Numbered from the stretch's first letter, positions 25,301 to 32,597 are shown. The stretch: DNA of 64,000 nt from Treponema sp. (GCA_017940255.1 JAGAZB010000009.1:177167-241166), one strand, 5' to 3'. A program made the numbers and translations. Notes: generated from the letters alone by a model not told the origin.

Positions 25301-26568
25301 TCCATGAGCTTTTTGTGTTCATCAACAAAGTTCTGGTTGAATTCATTAATTTTCTGATTATTTGTGGCTGTTGCACTTTCAAAGGCCTTGTTGTAGGTTT
25401 CCTTGAACTTCTGCAAATCACTGTTGAATTTCTGAGTAAGTGCATCGTAGTTGTTGTCGTTTTTGCTGAGCACTTCTGCAATCTGAGTGCTGTATTTTTC
25501 ATTGAGTTTCTGGCTGTCTTCTTCAAAACGGCTTGTAATTTTTGAAAGCAATGAATCGTTCTTGCCGGAAACTGAATCAAGCTGCTGAGTATACTTTGTT
25601 TGCAGGGCAGTGATTTTTTCTGTAAAAGAGGCTGTAGCGGCAGAAAGTTTGTCTGCAAAATCTGCCTGCATTTTTTCCATGGCAATTTTTGTGTCAGAAA
25701 CAATTTTTGATTCAGTAGTTCTGTAATTCTTTTCAGTTTCGTCGGCTTTGTCGCTGAATGTGGTGCGCAGTTCTGTTGTTTTTGATTCAAGCTGATTTTC
25801 AAGTTCTTCGAGTTTGCTGCGCATTTCTTTAAGGTATGCATCTGAGCGGTTCTGGGCCTGTTCGCTTAAATGTTCAAAGGCTGTGTTTTCAAGAGATTCA
25901 GCCTTCTTTGTTGCTTCGTCGTAAGCAGACTGAATAGTCTGCTTGATTGAAACAAGTGCTGTATCTGCTGCTCTCTGAGCGTCTTTAATTTCTGCCTGAA
26001 GATTAGAAGCGTATGATTCATACTGGTCCAGCAGTTTTGTGCCAACCGCTTTGAGCTGTGTTGCATTGTGCTCAGAGAATTCTTTAATAACTTCCGGAAT
26101 GCGTTTGTCTATCTGTTCAACCGACTGCTGCTGCTTATTCAATTTTGAAGAAAGGGTGTCAATTATCTTGCTTTCTTTGTGAATGCGGTCCAGGTTTTCT
26201 TCAACCTGAATAGTCATTTCGTTTAAATCATCAAGAACTTTTGCATAATTATCTATCTGACTTTTGATATTCTGAACTGATGCAATACTCTGGTCGAAAT
26301 TTTTAATTTTATCTTTGAATTCTTCATTCTGCTGCTTTAAAAGCTTGATTGCGGCATTTGCCTGAGTCTGCTGAGCGGTAAAATCGCTCATTATAATATT
26401 AAATTTAGACTGAATTTCTTTGAAGAGTGCTGCAAGGTCTTCCTGACGCTTATCTGCGTACTTTCTTACCTTTTCCAGTGAGTTGTTATTTTTGTCGATG
26501 CCATGAAAATAGATAGAAATTCCCAAAGAAATGATAAGAGAAACTAGAACTGCGATTGCTATAGCCAT
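22333..26568 (-). CDS. Giant membrane-anchored coiled-coil protein with C-terminal helix-turn-helix-like domain, 1411 aa
   Basis: One N-terminal transmembrane helix (about 2-22, ISLGISIYF) is followed by more than 1250 residues of heptad-like sequence rich in Glu, Lys, Gln, Asn, Asp and Ser, with almost no Gly, Pro or Cys, as expected of a long rod. The last 45 residues differ: KDAVRQLKQQGWSIPEIASRLGMSENEVDLIL is a helix-turn-helix of the sigma-70 region 4 / LuxR type. Together they describe a membrane-tethered rod with a terminal DNA-binding-like module. The spirochaete cytoplasmic filament protein CfpA is much shorter and not similar by eye. It ends 10 nt from ispF, convergently. Function unknown. 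Confidence 0.8.
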   Translation of the reverse strand: MAIAIAVLVSLIISLGISIYFHGIDKNNNSLEKVRKYADKRQEDLAALFKEIQSKFNIIMSDFTAQQTQANAAIKLLKQQNEEFKDKIKNFDQSIASVQNIKSQIDNYAKVLDDLNEMTIQVEENLDRIHKESKIIDTLSSKLNKQQQSVEQIDKRIPEVIKEFSEHNATQLKAVGTKLLDQYESYASNLQAEIKDAQRAADTALVSIKQTIQSAYDEATKKAESLENTAFEHLSEQAQNRSDAYLKEMRSKLEELENQLESKTTELRTTFSDKADETEKNYRTTESKIVSDTKIAMEKMQADFADKLSAATASFTEKITALQTKYTQQLDSVSGKNDSLLSKITSRFEEDSQKLNEKYSTQIAEVLSKNDNNYDALTQKFNSDLQKFKETYNKAFESATATNNQKINEFNQNFVDEHKKLMEEFNNTIANFQEESERKIAEFTSENSLRMEQLFADNNSRLNDFDSEAKRRIESLDERTRAQIDSVENDANLKFSTLESQAENKIQTIAQETAEKIKNIESDLSTKVDTITNKYGSKIEEIERLSADYSSKIDALRTELETTTSQYTERSEKLHEEIENMQTNLAETLKKVSADAAVSVQEAETSVRNIQQQCEVATEKAEKLQPELEAKISQITNTLDSVQSETQKKIELFQTETNRQLDELSRVVSDEIRKAISESEGKHVNILEDVDSQLSSYKRDIEYKLSQIQLSQTDIDTLEKSLRGAMQEVQNRVLGDFDNFTAKQQQKHDEFSKAIKDDSDQLESKINEINSSLDDLKATATGSMSNKLKEFETIFNQTLSTNTNNIDSELADWKHELDSKLTLLTNNYEDARRNVEAKYTEELKSNVEQLQAKASDHQAKINASIEQTKAEMQESIREVQDIVNGFKNETNTSILTISQKSEDELKKEIERSMNLVQTNLSKVQTELLEDLKNFEETIHSRQENGTSSIDAALSEFNTWKQQITDQLNDSKTLFQGDLDTFRNASQAKIDEIGQRLVQNMNDYEENVLKQQNELNSKIADLDNRTDKSIQAYESRSEQILSQLGTMYEEMLSATEQKVREQNADASAKVDSLRKEIQEAEDNNKANQSKMVLKMQDDANMLQTHITEIAKELQDVKANIQIYDKADKMKRQLEDNIQNLNSAFNKIDTYSQNAAKFNAQYNDLLRINDEITGQLNKFESQKAKVMDLEGQFRKMIDLSNTIDSRISSLNTTKEDLQTMEVTVRNYNDKLQYVSEQYERLDKKDEVINRIKTDVDTQFDKLKDLENRLINCDRQAVSLPKEIKEVQQNVDKILQNGPKITEAVGRLQNLDELISDTEKRIDTLKSLDSGFQKIQANLTGIARDVDNKFEVLHQITKDKLKNESVPQGHTNPREKDAVRQLKQQGWSIPEIASRLGMSENEVDLILQIPDFDS

Positions 26569-26597
26569 TTTTTAATCCCCACCCAATTTTATATCTA

Positions 26598-27284
26598 TTA
26601 TTTCTTAAAAAATTGATCTCTAAGTTGTTTATAGTGACTGAAAGTGAAATCGGCAAGCTTTGATTTTTTGCCGAAAACAGCTTCTATTGGTGAAATAAGC
26701 CAGGCGGCCTTCATTCCCACGTTTTTTGAACCGACTACATCGTATTTATGATTGTTTCCGATGTATAAAATCTGTTCTGGAGGTAAACCCAATCCTTCTG
26801 CCAGTTTTTTGAAAGGTACAGGATGAGGTTTTAAAGCACCTGCTTCTTCTGAACCAATCAGAAAATCGCACATTTCTTTTACGCCCCAGATTTCGCCCTT
26901 TTGTTCCGGAGGAAAATCTGAAAGAAGTGCAATTTTATAGCCATGCTCTTTAAGTTCGCGGATAAATTCTACAGAACCTCTGCATGGTTTTATTTTATTA
27001 AAGTATTTTTCAAGTCCTTTATAAACTATTTTATCCAGGCGTGCTTTTGCTTCTTCAGGTGTTGTCTTCAGTTTTTTTGCCATGTGTTCAGACTGAACTT
27101 CTACAAAGTTTGGAAGAGCATCTGTGCGGTGCATAATATTTCTAACGAGTCCGTATTTCAGGAAGAAAAAACTGTGGCACAAAAAATAAATGGACATACG
27201 AACATTAAGTTTCCATGTTCGGTAGAGTGTCCCGTCAATGTCAAAAGCCACACCTTTTATGTTGGTAATATCTAATTGTTCCAC
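26598..27284 (-). CDS. HAD-family hydrolase (phosphoglycolate phosphatase-like)
   Basis: 228 residues from the GTG at 27284. HAD motifs: I, VAFDIDGTLYRTW (nucleophile Asp); II, IALLSDFPPE; III, the lysine in GALKPHPVPF; and IV, ILYIGNNHKYDVVGSKNVGM, in which Asn replaces the more usual Asp of GD. The helical cap is short (C1 type). A phosphatase acting on a small phosphorylated metabolite is expected; the substrate is not evident. The start is taken as GTG because TATACT (minus strand 27296-27291) ends 6 nt before it, leaving no upstream coding space; the alternative TTG at 27299 would overlap that box. Confidence 0.82.
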   Translation of the reverse strand: MEQLDITNIKGVAFDIDGTLYRTWKLNVRMSIYFLCHSFFFLKYGLVRNIMHRTDALPNFVEVQSEHMAKKLKTTPEEAKARLDKIVYKGLEKYFNKIKPCRGSVEFIRELKEHGYKIALLSDFPPEQKGEIWGVKEMCDFLIGSEEAGALKPHPVPFKKLAEGLGLPPEQILYIGNNHKYDVVGSKNVGMKAAWLISPIEAVFGKKSKLADFTFSHYKQLRDQFFKK

Positions 27285-27290
27285 TGTATT

Positions 27291-27319
27291 AGTATACAAT
27301 AAAATGCAAAATACGTCAT
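27291..27319 (-). promoter_or_regulatory. Promoter of the HAD gene: ATGACG-17-TATACT, leaderless GTG
   Basis: On the minus strand ATGACG (27319-27314), 17 bp, TATACT (27296-27291), then 6 nt and the GTG start at 27284. Confidence 0.6.
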
Positions 27320-27399
27320 TATTTTTAGGGAGTGTATATAGGAAAATATTTTCATTGGCAAGGCAATATTAATATGCTAGTATGACATTATGTTACTGC

Positions 27400-27429
27400 T
27401 TGACATAAAAACATTTTGCATGAGAAAAT
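27400..27429 (+). promoter_or_regulatory. Possible promoter reading into the heptamer repeat
   Basis: A perfect TTGACA (27400-27405) is followed after 18 bp by GAAAAT (27424-27429), preceded by TGA as in an extended -10. Transcription would start inside the tandem repeat and run to the terminator at 27546-27596. The -10 is weak. Confidence 0.4.
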
Positions 27430-27504
27430 TCGCAATTCGCAATTCGCAATTCGCAATTCGCAATTCGCAATTCGCAATTCGCAATTCGCAATTCGCAATT
27501 CGCA
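27428..27504. repeat. Eleven perfect copies of the heptamer ATTCGCA
   Basis: The unit ATTCGCA repeats without a single change 11 times (77 bp), then degenerates (ATTTGTT). Perfect short tandem repeats of this length are prone to slippage. The tract lies in the 312-bp gap between the HAD gene and the lipoprotein at 27612, upstream of a leader terminator. Confidence 0.95.
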
Positions 27505-27545
27505 ATTTGTTATAACTGGCTTAACATTGTCAATAAAATTTATAG

Positions 27546-27596
27546 AAAGCCTCAGCTACAGGACCTCGAAGGTTCTGTAACTGAGGCTTTTTTCAT
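27546..27596 (+). terminator. Long-stem terminator in front of the DUF6273-like lipoprotein gene
   Basis: AAAGCCTCAG (27546-27555) pairs with CTGAGGCTTT (27581-27590), and the inner arms TACAGGACCT / AGGTTCTGTA extend the stem to about 20 bp with loop CGA. A run of T follows, then the GGAGG of the next gene. No plus-strand gene lies upstream, so it ends a leader or small RNA and may act as an attenuator. Confidence 0.85.
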
Positions 27597-27611
27597 TCGG
27601 AGGTAAAAAGA

Positions 27612-28838
27612 ATGAAAAAAGTATTAATCACCTTATTTACAACAATTTTGGCCCTTGGCTTTATTGCATGTTCAGACCCGTCTTCAAGTTCTGATTCTGA
27701 TTCAGATTCTGAAAGTAAGTCTACAGCAACAGAAGAGACTTCGGGAACTTCTACAGGCAGCAGCACATCTGGAACTGGAACTGGGGCTGGAACTTCGACA
27801 GACAGTGCAAACGGCAACAGCGAAACAAGTGACAAAAACTACCAGTTCCACAGCACGGTAACTTTACTTGCAGCAGGAACAGACGGAAGTGCCGGACCAG
27901 AGGCAACCTACTGCACCTTTGGCGACTGGCCGCAGACAATTAAGGCTGAAAGCGTAACAGTTGACGAAACAAAGAGCGTAACAATGGGAAGCATGACCTA
28001 CTATTTGGGCAGCGATGACAATTATTACGCAAAATGCACGGAAAATGCTTACGTCGACGGCGACACCTACAACACCTACAGCGACGACACTACAGTTGCA
28101 CAGATAGATGCAAACAGCACTAAATACTTTAAGGTTGAGCCAATCAAGTGGCGCGTTTTGAACCCAAGTGCAGAGGGAAACAAGATTCTTTTAGCAGAAA
28201 GCATTTTAACTGCAAATATTCCATACTACGGCTCAATTTCTACCCGCACGCTAAACGAAACAACTATCTATGCCAACAACTACAAGTATTCAAACATCCG
28301 TGCATACTTAAACGGAACTAAAAATCAGTTTGTAACGGACGGGGGAACAGGCACAGAATTCGATCTTGACTGGACAGGCAAAGGCTTCTTGCAGGCAGCC
28401 TTTACAAGCTCGGCTCAGAGCCTTATTGCTACAACTACAGTGGACAACTCTGCGGCAAGCACAAACCCTGCCTCAAATGAGAGTACATGGAACGACGGAA
28501 CAAACGATTATGCCTGCGAAAACACAAGAGACAAGATTTTCCTTTTAAGCGAAAAGGAAGCCACAACAAGTGATTACGGATTTACTGAATACGACCAATA
28601 TGGAGAAGAAAACAGCCGTATAAGAGTAACTACGGACTATGCAAAGGCAAACTACGCATATTATGAAGCTACAGCCGGCTACGGCGGCTGGTGGTGGCTC
28701 CGCTCGCCATACTGGGGCTATAGTGACAGCGCGCGCTGCATCATTCCCGACGGCAACGCCGATGACGATAGCAACTGCATCGTTAACGATCTGGACGGCG
28801 GTGTAGTTCCCGCTTTGTGCCTGTCGTCACTGGAGTAA
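27612..28838 (+). CDS. Lipoprotein with C-terminal DUF6273-like domain, atypical codon use
   Basis: 408 residues. A lipoprotein signal (MKKVLITLFTTILALGFIAC, Cys20) is followed by a Ser/Thr/Gly/Asp linker (about 21-78) and a globular part. The C-terminal half contains the pattern KWRVL, IFLLSEKEA, GGWWWLRSP, then SARCI, an Asp/Asn-rich variable-looking stretch, and GGVVPAL, which is the DUF6273 layout. Codon choice leans to C-ending codons (GAC, AAC, GGC, TAC) unlike neighbouring genes, hinting at transfer or different selection. It is preceded by a good GGAGG site, a long terminator hairpin and the 11-copy heptamer. Role probably surface or periplasmic; ligand unknown. Confidence 0.75.
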   Translation: MKKVLITLFTTILALGFIACSDPSSSSDSDSDSESKSTATEETSGTSTGSSTSGTGTGAGTSTDSANGNSETSDKNYQFHSTVTLLAAGTDGSAGPEATYCTFGDWPQTIKAESVTVDETKSVTMGSMTYYLGSDDNYYAKCTENAYVDGDTYNTYSDDTTVAQIDANSTKYFKVEPIKWRVLNPSAEGNKILLAESILTANIPYYGSISTRTLNETTIYANNYKYSNIRAYLNGTKNQFVTDGGTGTEFDLDWTGKGFLQAAFTSSAQSLIATTTVDNSAASTNPASNESTWNDGTNDYACENTRDKIFLLSEKEATTSDYGFTEYDQYGEENSRIRVTTDYAKANYAYYEATAGYGGWWWLRSPYWGYSDSARCIIPDGNADDDSNCIVNDLDGGVVPALCLSSLE

Positions 28839-28849
28839 ATAAGCCTCCC

Positions 28850-28975
28850 CTTGTCATTCCCGCACAGCATAGTGTCATTCCCGCGCTCCGACGCGGGAAT
28901 CCCCCTGCATACATGAGATTGCCCGGTCTAGCCGGGCAATGACAAGGGGGCAGGCACGGCAATGACAAGGGTCTT
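28850..28975. repeat. Palindromic repeat unit after the lipoprotein gene
   Basis: Contains hairpin TCATTCCCGCG...CGCGGGAATC (about 28874-28900), hairpin GATTGCCCGG...CCGGGCAATG (about 28918-28942) and inverted outer ends: CCCTTGTCATT near 28853 and its complement AATGACAAGGG twice near 28939 and 28962. A fragment of the same family (GTCATTGCCGTGCTTGA) appears at about 42460. This is REP/MITE-like non-coding DNA. Confidence 0.75.
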
Positions 28976-29033
28976 TTATGTTGGTGCAATTGATAAAGAA
29001 TTTGTTCTTCTACACAGCTAGCGTGAAATAATG

Positions 29034-29039
29034 TATAAT
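29034..29039 (+). promoter_or_regulatory. -10 box of the NFACT gene, 7 nt from the ATG
   Basis: Perfect TATAAT followed by TCATTTT and the ATG at 29047. No ribosome site and only a weak -35. Confidence 0.6.
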
Positions 29040-29046
29040 TCATTTT

Positions 29047-30690
29047 ATGTCATTAAACTGCAATGAAATAAACGTAATTTTAAGCGAGCTGAATCTGGAA
29101 GGGGCTTTTATTCAGGATATTATTCAGCCGGGGTATGATACTCTGGCTTTTTATACATACAAAGAAGGCTGCGCAAAAACTGTATTGGTTTGTACGGCTC
29201 AGAATTCTGTGAGAATTAACGAAACCCGGAAAAAAATCACTAAAAATGACAAACCTCTGCGTTTTATGGAATTTCTGCGTTCGCGAATTAAGGGCTGCCG
29301 CATAAATTCCTGTGCTCAGATTGGTTTTGAGCGGGTAATTAAAATGGAGCTGAGCCGTCTGGTGGAAGAAAAGCCTAAGGCCGCCGCCAACGGTTATGTG
29401 CATATTTCTCTGGTAAAAAAGCCTGTACTTTCTAAGGAAGAGCTTGAGGCAGAAGCGGCGGCCGCCGGGCAGGCGGCTGAAACTGAGGAAAAATACATTC
29501 TTTACGTAAAACTCTGGAACAATGCGGCCAACGTGATTCTCTGTGACACTGACAGTGTGATTCTGGAACCCATGTTCAGGCGGCCTGAGCGGGGGGAAGT
29601 GAAGGGCGAGCGCTTTACTGTAGAAAAACGCGAGCTGGACTCGGCAGAAATGGAAGTGCGGTTCCCTGTTCGGGAATGGGGAGATTTGAAGGTGGTGGGG
29701 GGCGTTGCGGGGGGCGGAGCCCCCCGCAGAGAGGGTAGCGAGCAACGAAGTGCGAGCGAGGGAGAGACTTCTCCCTCCTCTTATTCTTTTACATCATTTA
29801 ACTCTTATATCGACTGGTGGTATTCTGAACATTCGGACAGTCTTTCGCGGGAGGCTCTGCTGGAAAAGGCGGAAAAATGGTACAATTCGGCGCGTTCCAA
29901 AAAAGAAAGTGCCCTGCACAATCTGGAAGCAAAACAGGAAGCCTTTAAAAATGCGGGGCAGCTCAAGCATCAGGGGGATTTGATTTTATCCTTCGGGCAT
30001 CTTCTGGACGGAAAAAGCCGTTATCTTGAATGTGAAGATTATGAAAGCGGCAAAACTGTTCGTCTTTTGATTGATCCTAAAAAAAATGCTCAGGAAAATG
30101 CGGCTGATTACTACAAACAGTATAAAAAAGCGGTGTCTGGAGCAGAAGAAATTGTTACTGATATTGAGATAATCAAAAAACAGATTGAAAAACTGGATTC
30201 TCTTTATCAGGAAATGTTGAATGAAAAGAATCCTGTGAAGATTGAGCAGCTTTTGCGGCGGGATACTACTCCAAAACAGCAGCAGAAAAAAAGTCATCCC
30301 GGGCTTGATTACACTGTGAACGGCTGGTACATTCTGGTGGGGCGGGATGCAAATGAAAATGATGAATTATTGCGTCATCATGTAAGGGGTGATGATCTCT
30401 GGCTTCATGTCCGTGATTTTCCGGGCGGTTATGTTTTTGTAAAGGCTCGTAAGGGGAAGACTGTTCCTCTGGATATTCTGCTGGATGCGGCAAATCTTGC
30501 GGTTTATTATTCAAAAGCGCGAAATGCCGGCAAAACTGATTTGTATTACACTCATGTAAAATATCTGCGCAGGGCAAAAAACGGACCTAAGGGGCTTGTA
30601 ATTCCTACTCAGGAAAAGAATCTTTGCATTGAGCCGGATAAGGCAAGGCTTACGCGTCTTGACACAGAAGCAAAAATCTGGAAAATATAA
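29047..30690 (+). CDS. NFACT-family protein (RqcH/Rqc2, FbpA-like) interrupted by an in-frame repeat
   Basis: 547 residues. The N-terminal part (about 1-215) matches NFACT-N, a coiled coil follows (about 255-400), and the C-terminal NFACT-R domain (about 418-547) is intact: GWYILVGRDANENDELL, then DDLWLHVRDFPGGYV and YYTHVKYLRRAKNGPKGLV. Proteins of this family bind 50S-peptidyl-tRNA complexes and add alanine tails to stalled peptides (RqcH), or act as fibronectin-binding proteins on the surface in some species; the cytoplasmic role is more likely, since there is no signal peptide. Residues about 217-245 (VVGGVAGGGAPRREGSEQ and on) are encoded by the GC-rich two-hairpin repeat at 29697-29781 and look like an insertion in a loop. 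Confidence 0.88.
   Translation: MSLNCNEINVILSELNLEGAFIQDIIQPGYDTLAFYTYKEGCAKTVLVCTAQNSVRINETRKKITKNDKPLRFMEFLRSRIKGCRINSCAQIGFERVIKMELSRLVEEKPKAAANGYVHISLVKKPVLSKEELEAEAAAAGQAAETEEKYILYVKLWNNAANVILCDTDSVILEPMFRRPERGEVKGERFTVEKRELDSAEMEVRFPVREWGDLKVVGGVAGGGAPRREGSEQRSASEGETSPSSYSFTSFNSYIDWWYSEHSDSLSREALLEKAEKWYNSARSKKESALHNLEAKQEAFKNAGQLKHQGDLILSFGHLLDGKSRYLECEDYESGKTVRLLIDPKKNAQENAADYYKQYKKAVSGAEEIVTDIEIIKKQIEKLDSLYQEMLNEKNPVKIEQLLRRDTTPKQQQKKSHPGLDYTVNGWYILVGRDANENDELLRHHVRGDDLWLHVRDFPGGYVFVKARKGKTVPLDILLDAANLAVYYSKARNAGKTDLYYTHVKYLRRAKNGPKGLVIPTQEKNLCIEPDKARLTRLDTEAKIWKI
29697..29781 (+). repeat. In-frame two-hairpin repeat inside the NFACT gene (copy A)
   Basis: The copy starts GGGGGGCGTTGCGGGGGGC. 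Hairpin 1: GCGGGGGGC / GCCCCCCGC (29707-29715, 29719-29727). Hairpin 2: GAGGGAGA / TCTCCCTC (29758-29765, 29770-29777), loop 4. Its homologue, inverted, lies inside folE2 at 38749-38840. It carries no stop in the NFACT frame. Confidence 0.85.
30659..30664 (+). promoter_or_regulatory. Perfect -35 hexamer upstream of the ilvB leader
   Basis: TTGACA lies inside the last codons of the NFACT gene. AAATAT follows after 18 bp (30683-30688), placing a start very close to the leader-peptide ATG at 30694. The -10 is weak, so read-through from the NFACT gene is an alternative. Confidence 0.4.
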
Positions 30691-30693
30691 GGC

Positions 30694-30753
30694 ATGAAAT
30701 TTAATTCTTTAGTCAAAGTCGTATCAGTTCTCGTCGTACAGGTTAGCAGATAA
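30694..30753 (+). CDS. ilvB leader peptide (Val/Leu-rich, 19 aa)
   Basis: The short frame reads MKFNSLVKVVSVLVVQVSR then TAA. Nine of 19 residues are Val or Leu (seven Val and two Leu), the regulatory amino acids of branched-chain biosynthesis. It ends in the hairpin GGTTA-GCAGA-TAACC and lies immediately before the antiterminator and terminator arms at 30754-30826 and the acetolactate synthase gene. It is too short for gene callers; the case rests on its composition and position. Confidence 0.85.
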   Translation: MKFNSLVKVVSVLVVQVSR

Positions 30754-30826
30754 CCGGGAGTGAATGATATATTTTGGCAAAGGCAAAAATATAAAAAAAA
30801 GCTCTCCGGTAAGGGGAGCTTTTTTA
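30741..30826 (+). promoter_or_regulatory. Transcription attenuator of ilvB
   Basis: Three mutually exclusive pairings are visible. Hairpin 1:2 is GGTTA/TAACC (30741-30745, 30751-30755) over the leader stop codon. Strand 2, CCGGGAG (30754-30760), can pair with strand 3, CTCTCCGG (30802-30809), as antiterminator (one bulged T). Strands 3:4, GCTCTCC/GGGGAGC (30801-30807, 30813-30819) followed by TTTTTT, form the terminator. Ribosome stalling at Val/Leu codons would free strand 2 and allow read-through into ilvB. Confidence 0.85.
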
Positions 30827-30858
30827 TTTCCCAGACCGGAGCAAACAGGAGTCAAATG

Positions 30859-32577
30859 ATGAAAAAAACAGGCGCACAAATCATTGTAAAGATGCTGGAA
30901 ATGTATGGAATTGAAACCGTTGCGGGAATTCCCGGCGGCTCAATTCTCCCCCTTTATGACGAGCTCAACCGCTCTTCTATCCGGCACGTCCTTGTGCGCC
31001 ACGAGCAGGCTGCCGGATTCGTGGCTCAGGGTATGACCCGTTCAACAGGAAAGCCTGCTGTTTGTCTTGCAACCAGCGGCCCTGGAGCAATGAATCTTCT
31101 TACTTCTATTGCAGATGCCCGCGCTGATTCTGTTCCAATCATTGCAATTACAGGTCAGGTAAATACTTCGCTTATCGGAACGGATGCTTTTCAGGAAGCT
31201 GACACTTTTGGTCTTTCTTTCCCTATTACAAAGCATTCGGTAATGGTAAAATCTGCGTCAGAGCTTCTGGAAGTTATTCCTAAGGCTTTTGAAATTGCCT
31301 GCAGTGGTCGTCCGGGTCCTGTTTTAATCGATGTTCCCCGCAATGTTCAGCTGGAAGAATGTGAATTTAAGGATTGGCCTGATATCAGTAAAATCCGTGT
31401 TCGCGACATCCGCTTCCACACCCCTGCTGATGAATATTCAGAAAAGCTTACTGCCATTTCTTCTTTGCTGGCTTCTGCTAAAAAGCCGGTTTTGTATTGT
31501 GGTGGCGGCTGTAATAGCCTGGAAGCTTCGGACGGACTTGTAAAATTCCTTGATAATTATTCTATTCCACTTGTAACTTCACTTATGGGCCTTGGCTGTA
31601 TTTCTGAAGCCCGCCCAGAGTTTATAGGGATGGTTGGAATGCACGGAAGCTACGCCGCAAACTACGCAATGCACGAAAGCGACTTAGTAATTGCGGCTGG
31701 TGTTCGTTTTGATGACCGTGCAACCGGCGTGGTTCAGAAATTCTGTCCTAATGCAAAAATTGTTCACATCGATATTGATGCGGCAGAAGTAGATAAAATC
31801 ATGATGACTGATATTTCTATTGTTGCTGATGTAGAATCGGTTTTCCCGGTTCTTGCGGAACTTGCTTCTGAACATAAACTTTCTGCAAATAAATCCTGGC
31901 TTGAAGAGGTTCGCAAAATTAAGAGCGAAAATGATTCTTTTGAATGCGGCCGCCCTAAGGGAGAAAAACTTGCAAATCCGCGTACCTTTATTTCCAGCGT
32001 TCCTAAGCTGGCTGCAAGTGCCGGCTTGGAGCAGGACAAGCTGATTGTCACAACTGACGTTGGTCAGCATCAGATGTGGGCTGCTCAGTATTACCCTGTA
32101 GACAGACCTCGTTCTTTCCTTACTTCGGGCTCCCTGGGCACAATGGGCTTCGGCCTTCCTGCAGCTGTGGGCGCGGCATTGGCTAACCCAGACAAGAGGG
32201 TTATCTGCTTTAGTGGTGATGGTTCAATTATGATGAACGTACAGGAAATGGCTACTCTGGCAGAACAAAACCTTGCAGTAACCGTAATTGTTTTCCAGAA
32301 TGGAACTCTGGGTATGGTTTACCAGCAGCAGAAATATCTCTTTGAAAAGAATTACAGCGCTTCCATTTTTGGCCGTCAGCCAGATCTGCTTGCAATTGCC
32401 CGTGGTTTCGGAATTGAAACTGTAGATGCAGATTCCGACCCTGACTGGTATAAAAAGGCATTTGACTGTCAGCGTGAAAACAAACCTTGTTTTGTACGCG
32501 TTTCTGTAGATTCAGAAGAAAATGTTTTGCCTTTTGTTCCGGGTGGCAAGGCCAATATTGATTCTATCAGGGATTAG
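30859..32577 (+). CDS. ilvB: Acetolactate synthase, large (catalytic) subunit
   Basis: About 572 residues of a thiamine-diphosphate enzyme forming acetolactate and acetohydroxybutyrate, the first common step of Val, Leu and Ile synthesis. The catalytic Glu lies in VRHEQAAGFVAQG; the ThDP motif is GDGSIMMNVQE...VFQN; the FAD-domain region has GMHGSYAANYAMHESDLV. The start is ATG at 30859 (or 30856) with AGGAG at 30847-30851; a longer frame from 30760 would translate the terminator hairpin. No regulatory small subunit (ilvN/ilvH) gene follows: the next gene is convergent. Expression is governed by the attenuator just upstream. Confidence 0.96.
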   Translation: MKKTGAQIIVKMLEMYGIETVAGIPGGSILPLYDELNRSSIRHVLVRHEQAAGFVAQGMTRSTGKPAVCLATSGPGAMNLLTSIADARADSVPIIAITGQVNTSLIGTDAFQEADTFGLSFPITKHSVMVKSASELLEVIPKAFEIACSGRPGPVLIDVPRNVQLEECEFKDWPDISKIRVRDIRFHTPADEYSEKLTAISSLLASAKKPVLYCGGGCNSLEASDGLVKFLDNYSIPLVTSLMGLGCISEARPEFIGMVGMHGSYAANYAMHESDLVIAAGVRFDDRATGVVQKFCPNAKIVHIDIDAAEVDKIMMTDISIVADVESVFPVLAELASEHKLSANKSWLEEVRKIKSENDSFECGRPKGEKLANPRTFISSVPKLAASAGLEQDKLIVTTDVGQHQMWAAQYYPVDRPRSFLTSGSLGTMGFGLPAAVGAALANPDKRVICFSGDGSIMMNVQEMATLAEQNLAVTVIVFQNGTLGMVYQQQKYLFEKNYSASIFGRQPDLLAIARGFGIETVDADSDPDWYKKAFDCQRENKPCFVRVSVDSEENVLPFVPGGKANIDSIRD

Positions 32578-32597
32578 AAATTAAAAACTTTGCTTTT

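Noticed and set aside
27428..27504. Heptamer tract as a CRISPR array
   Set aside because: Units are contiguous with no spacers and only 7 bp long, and no cas gene is present.
30760..30858. Longer N-terminus for ilvB from 30760
   Set aside because: It would translate the terminator hairpin and poly-T; the true start has AGGAG and a normal ALS beginning.
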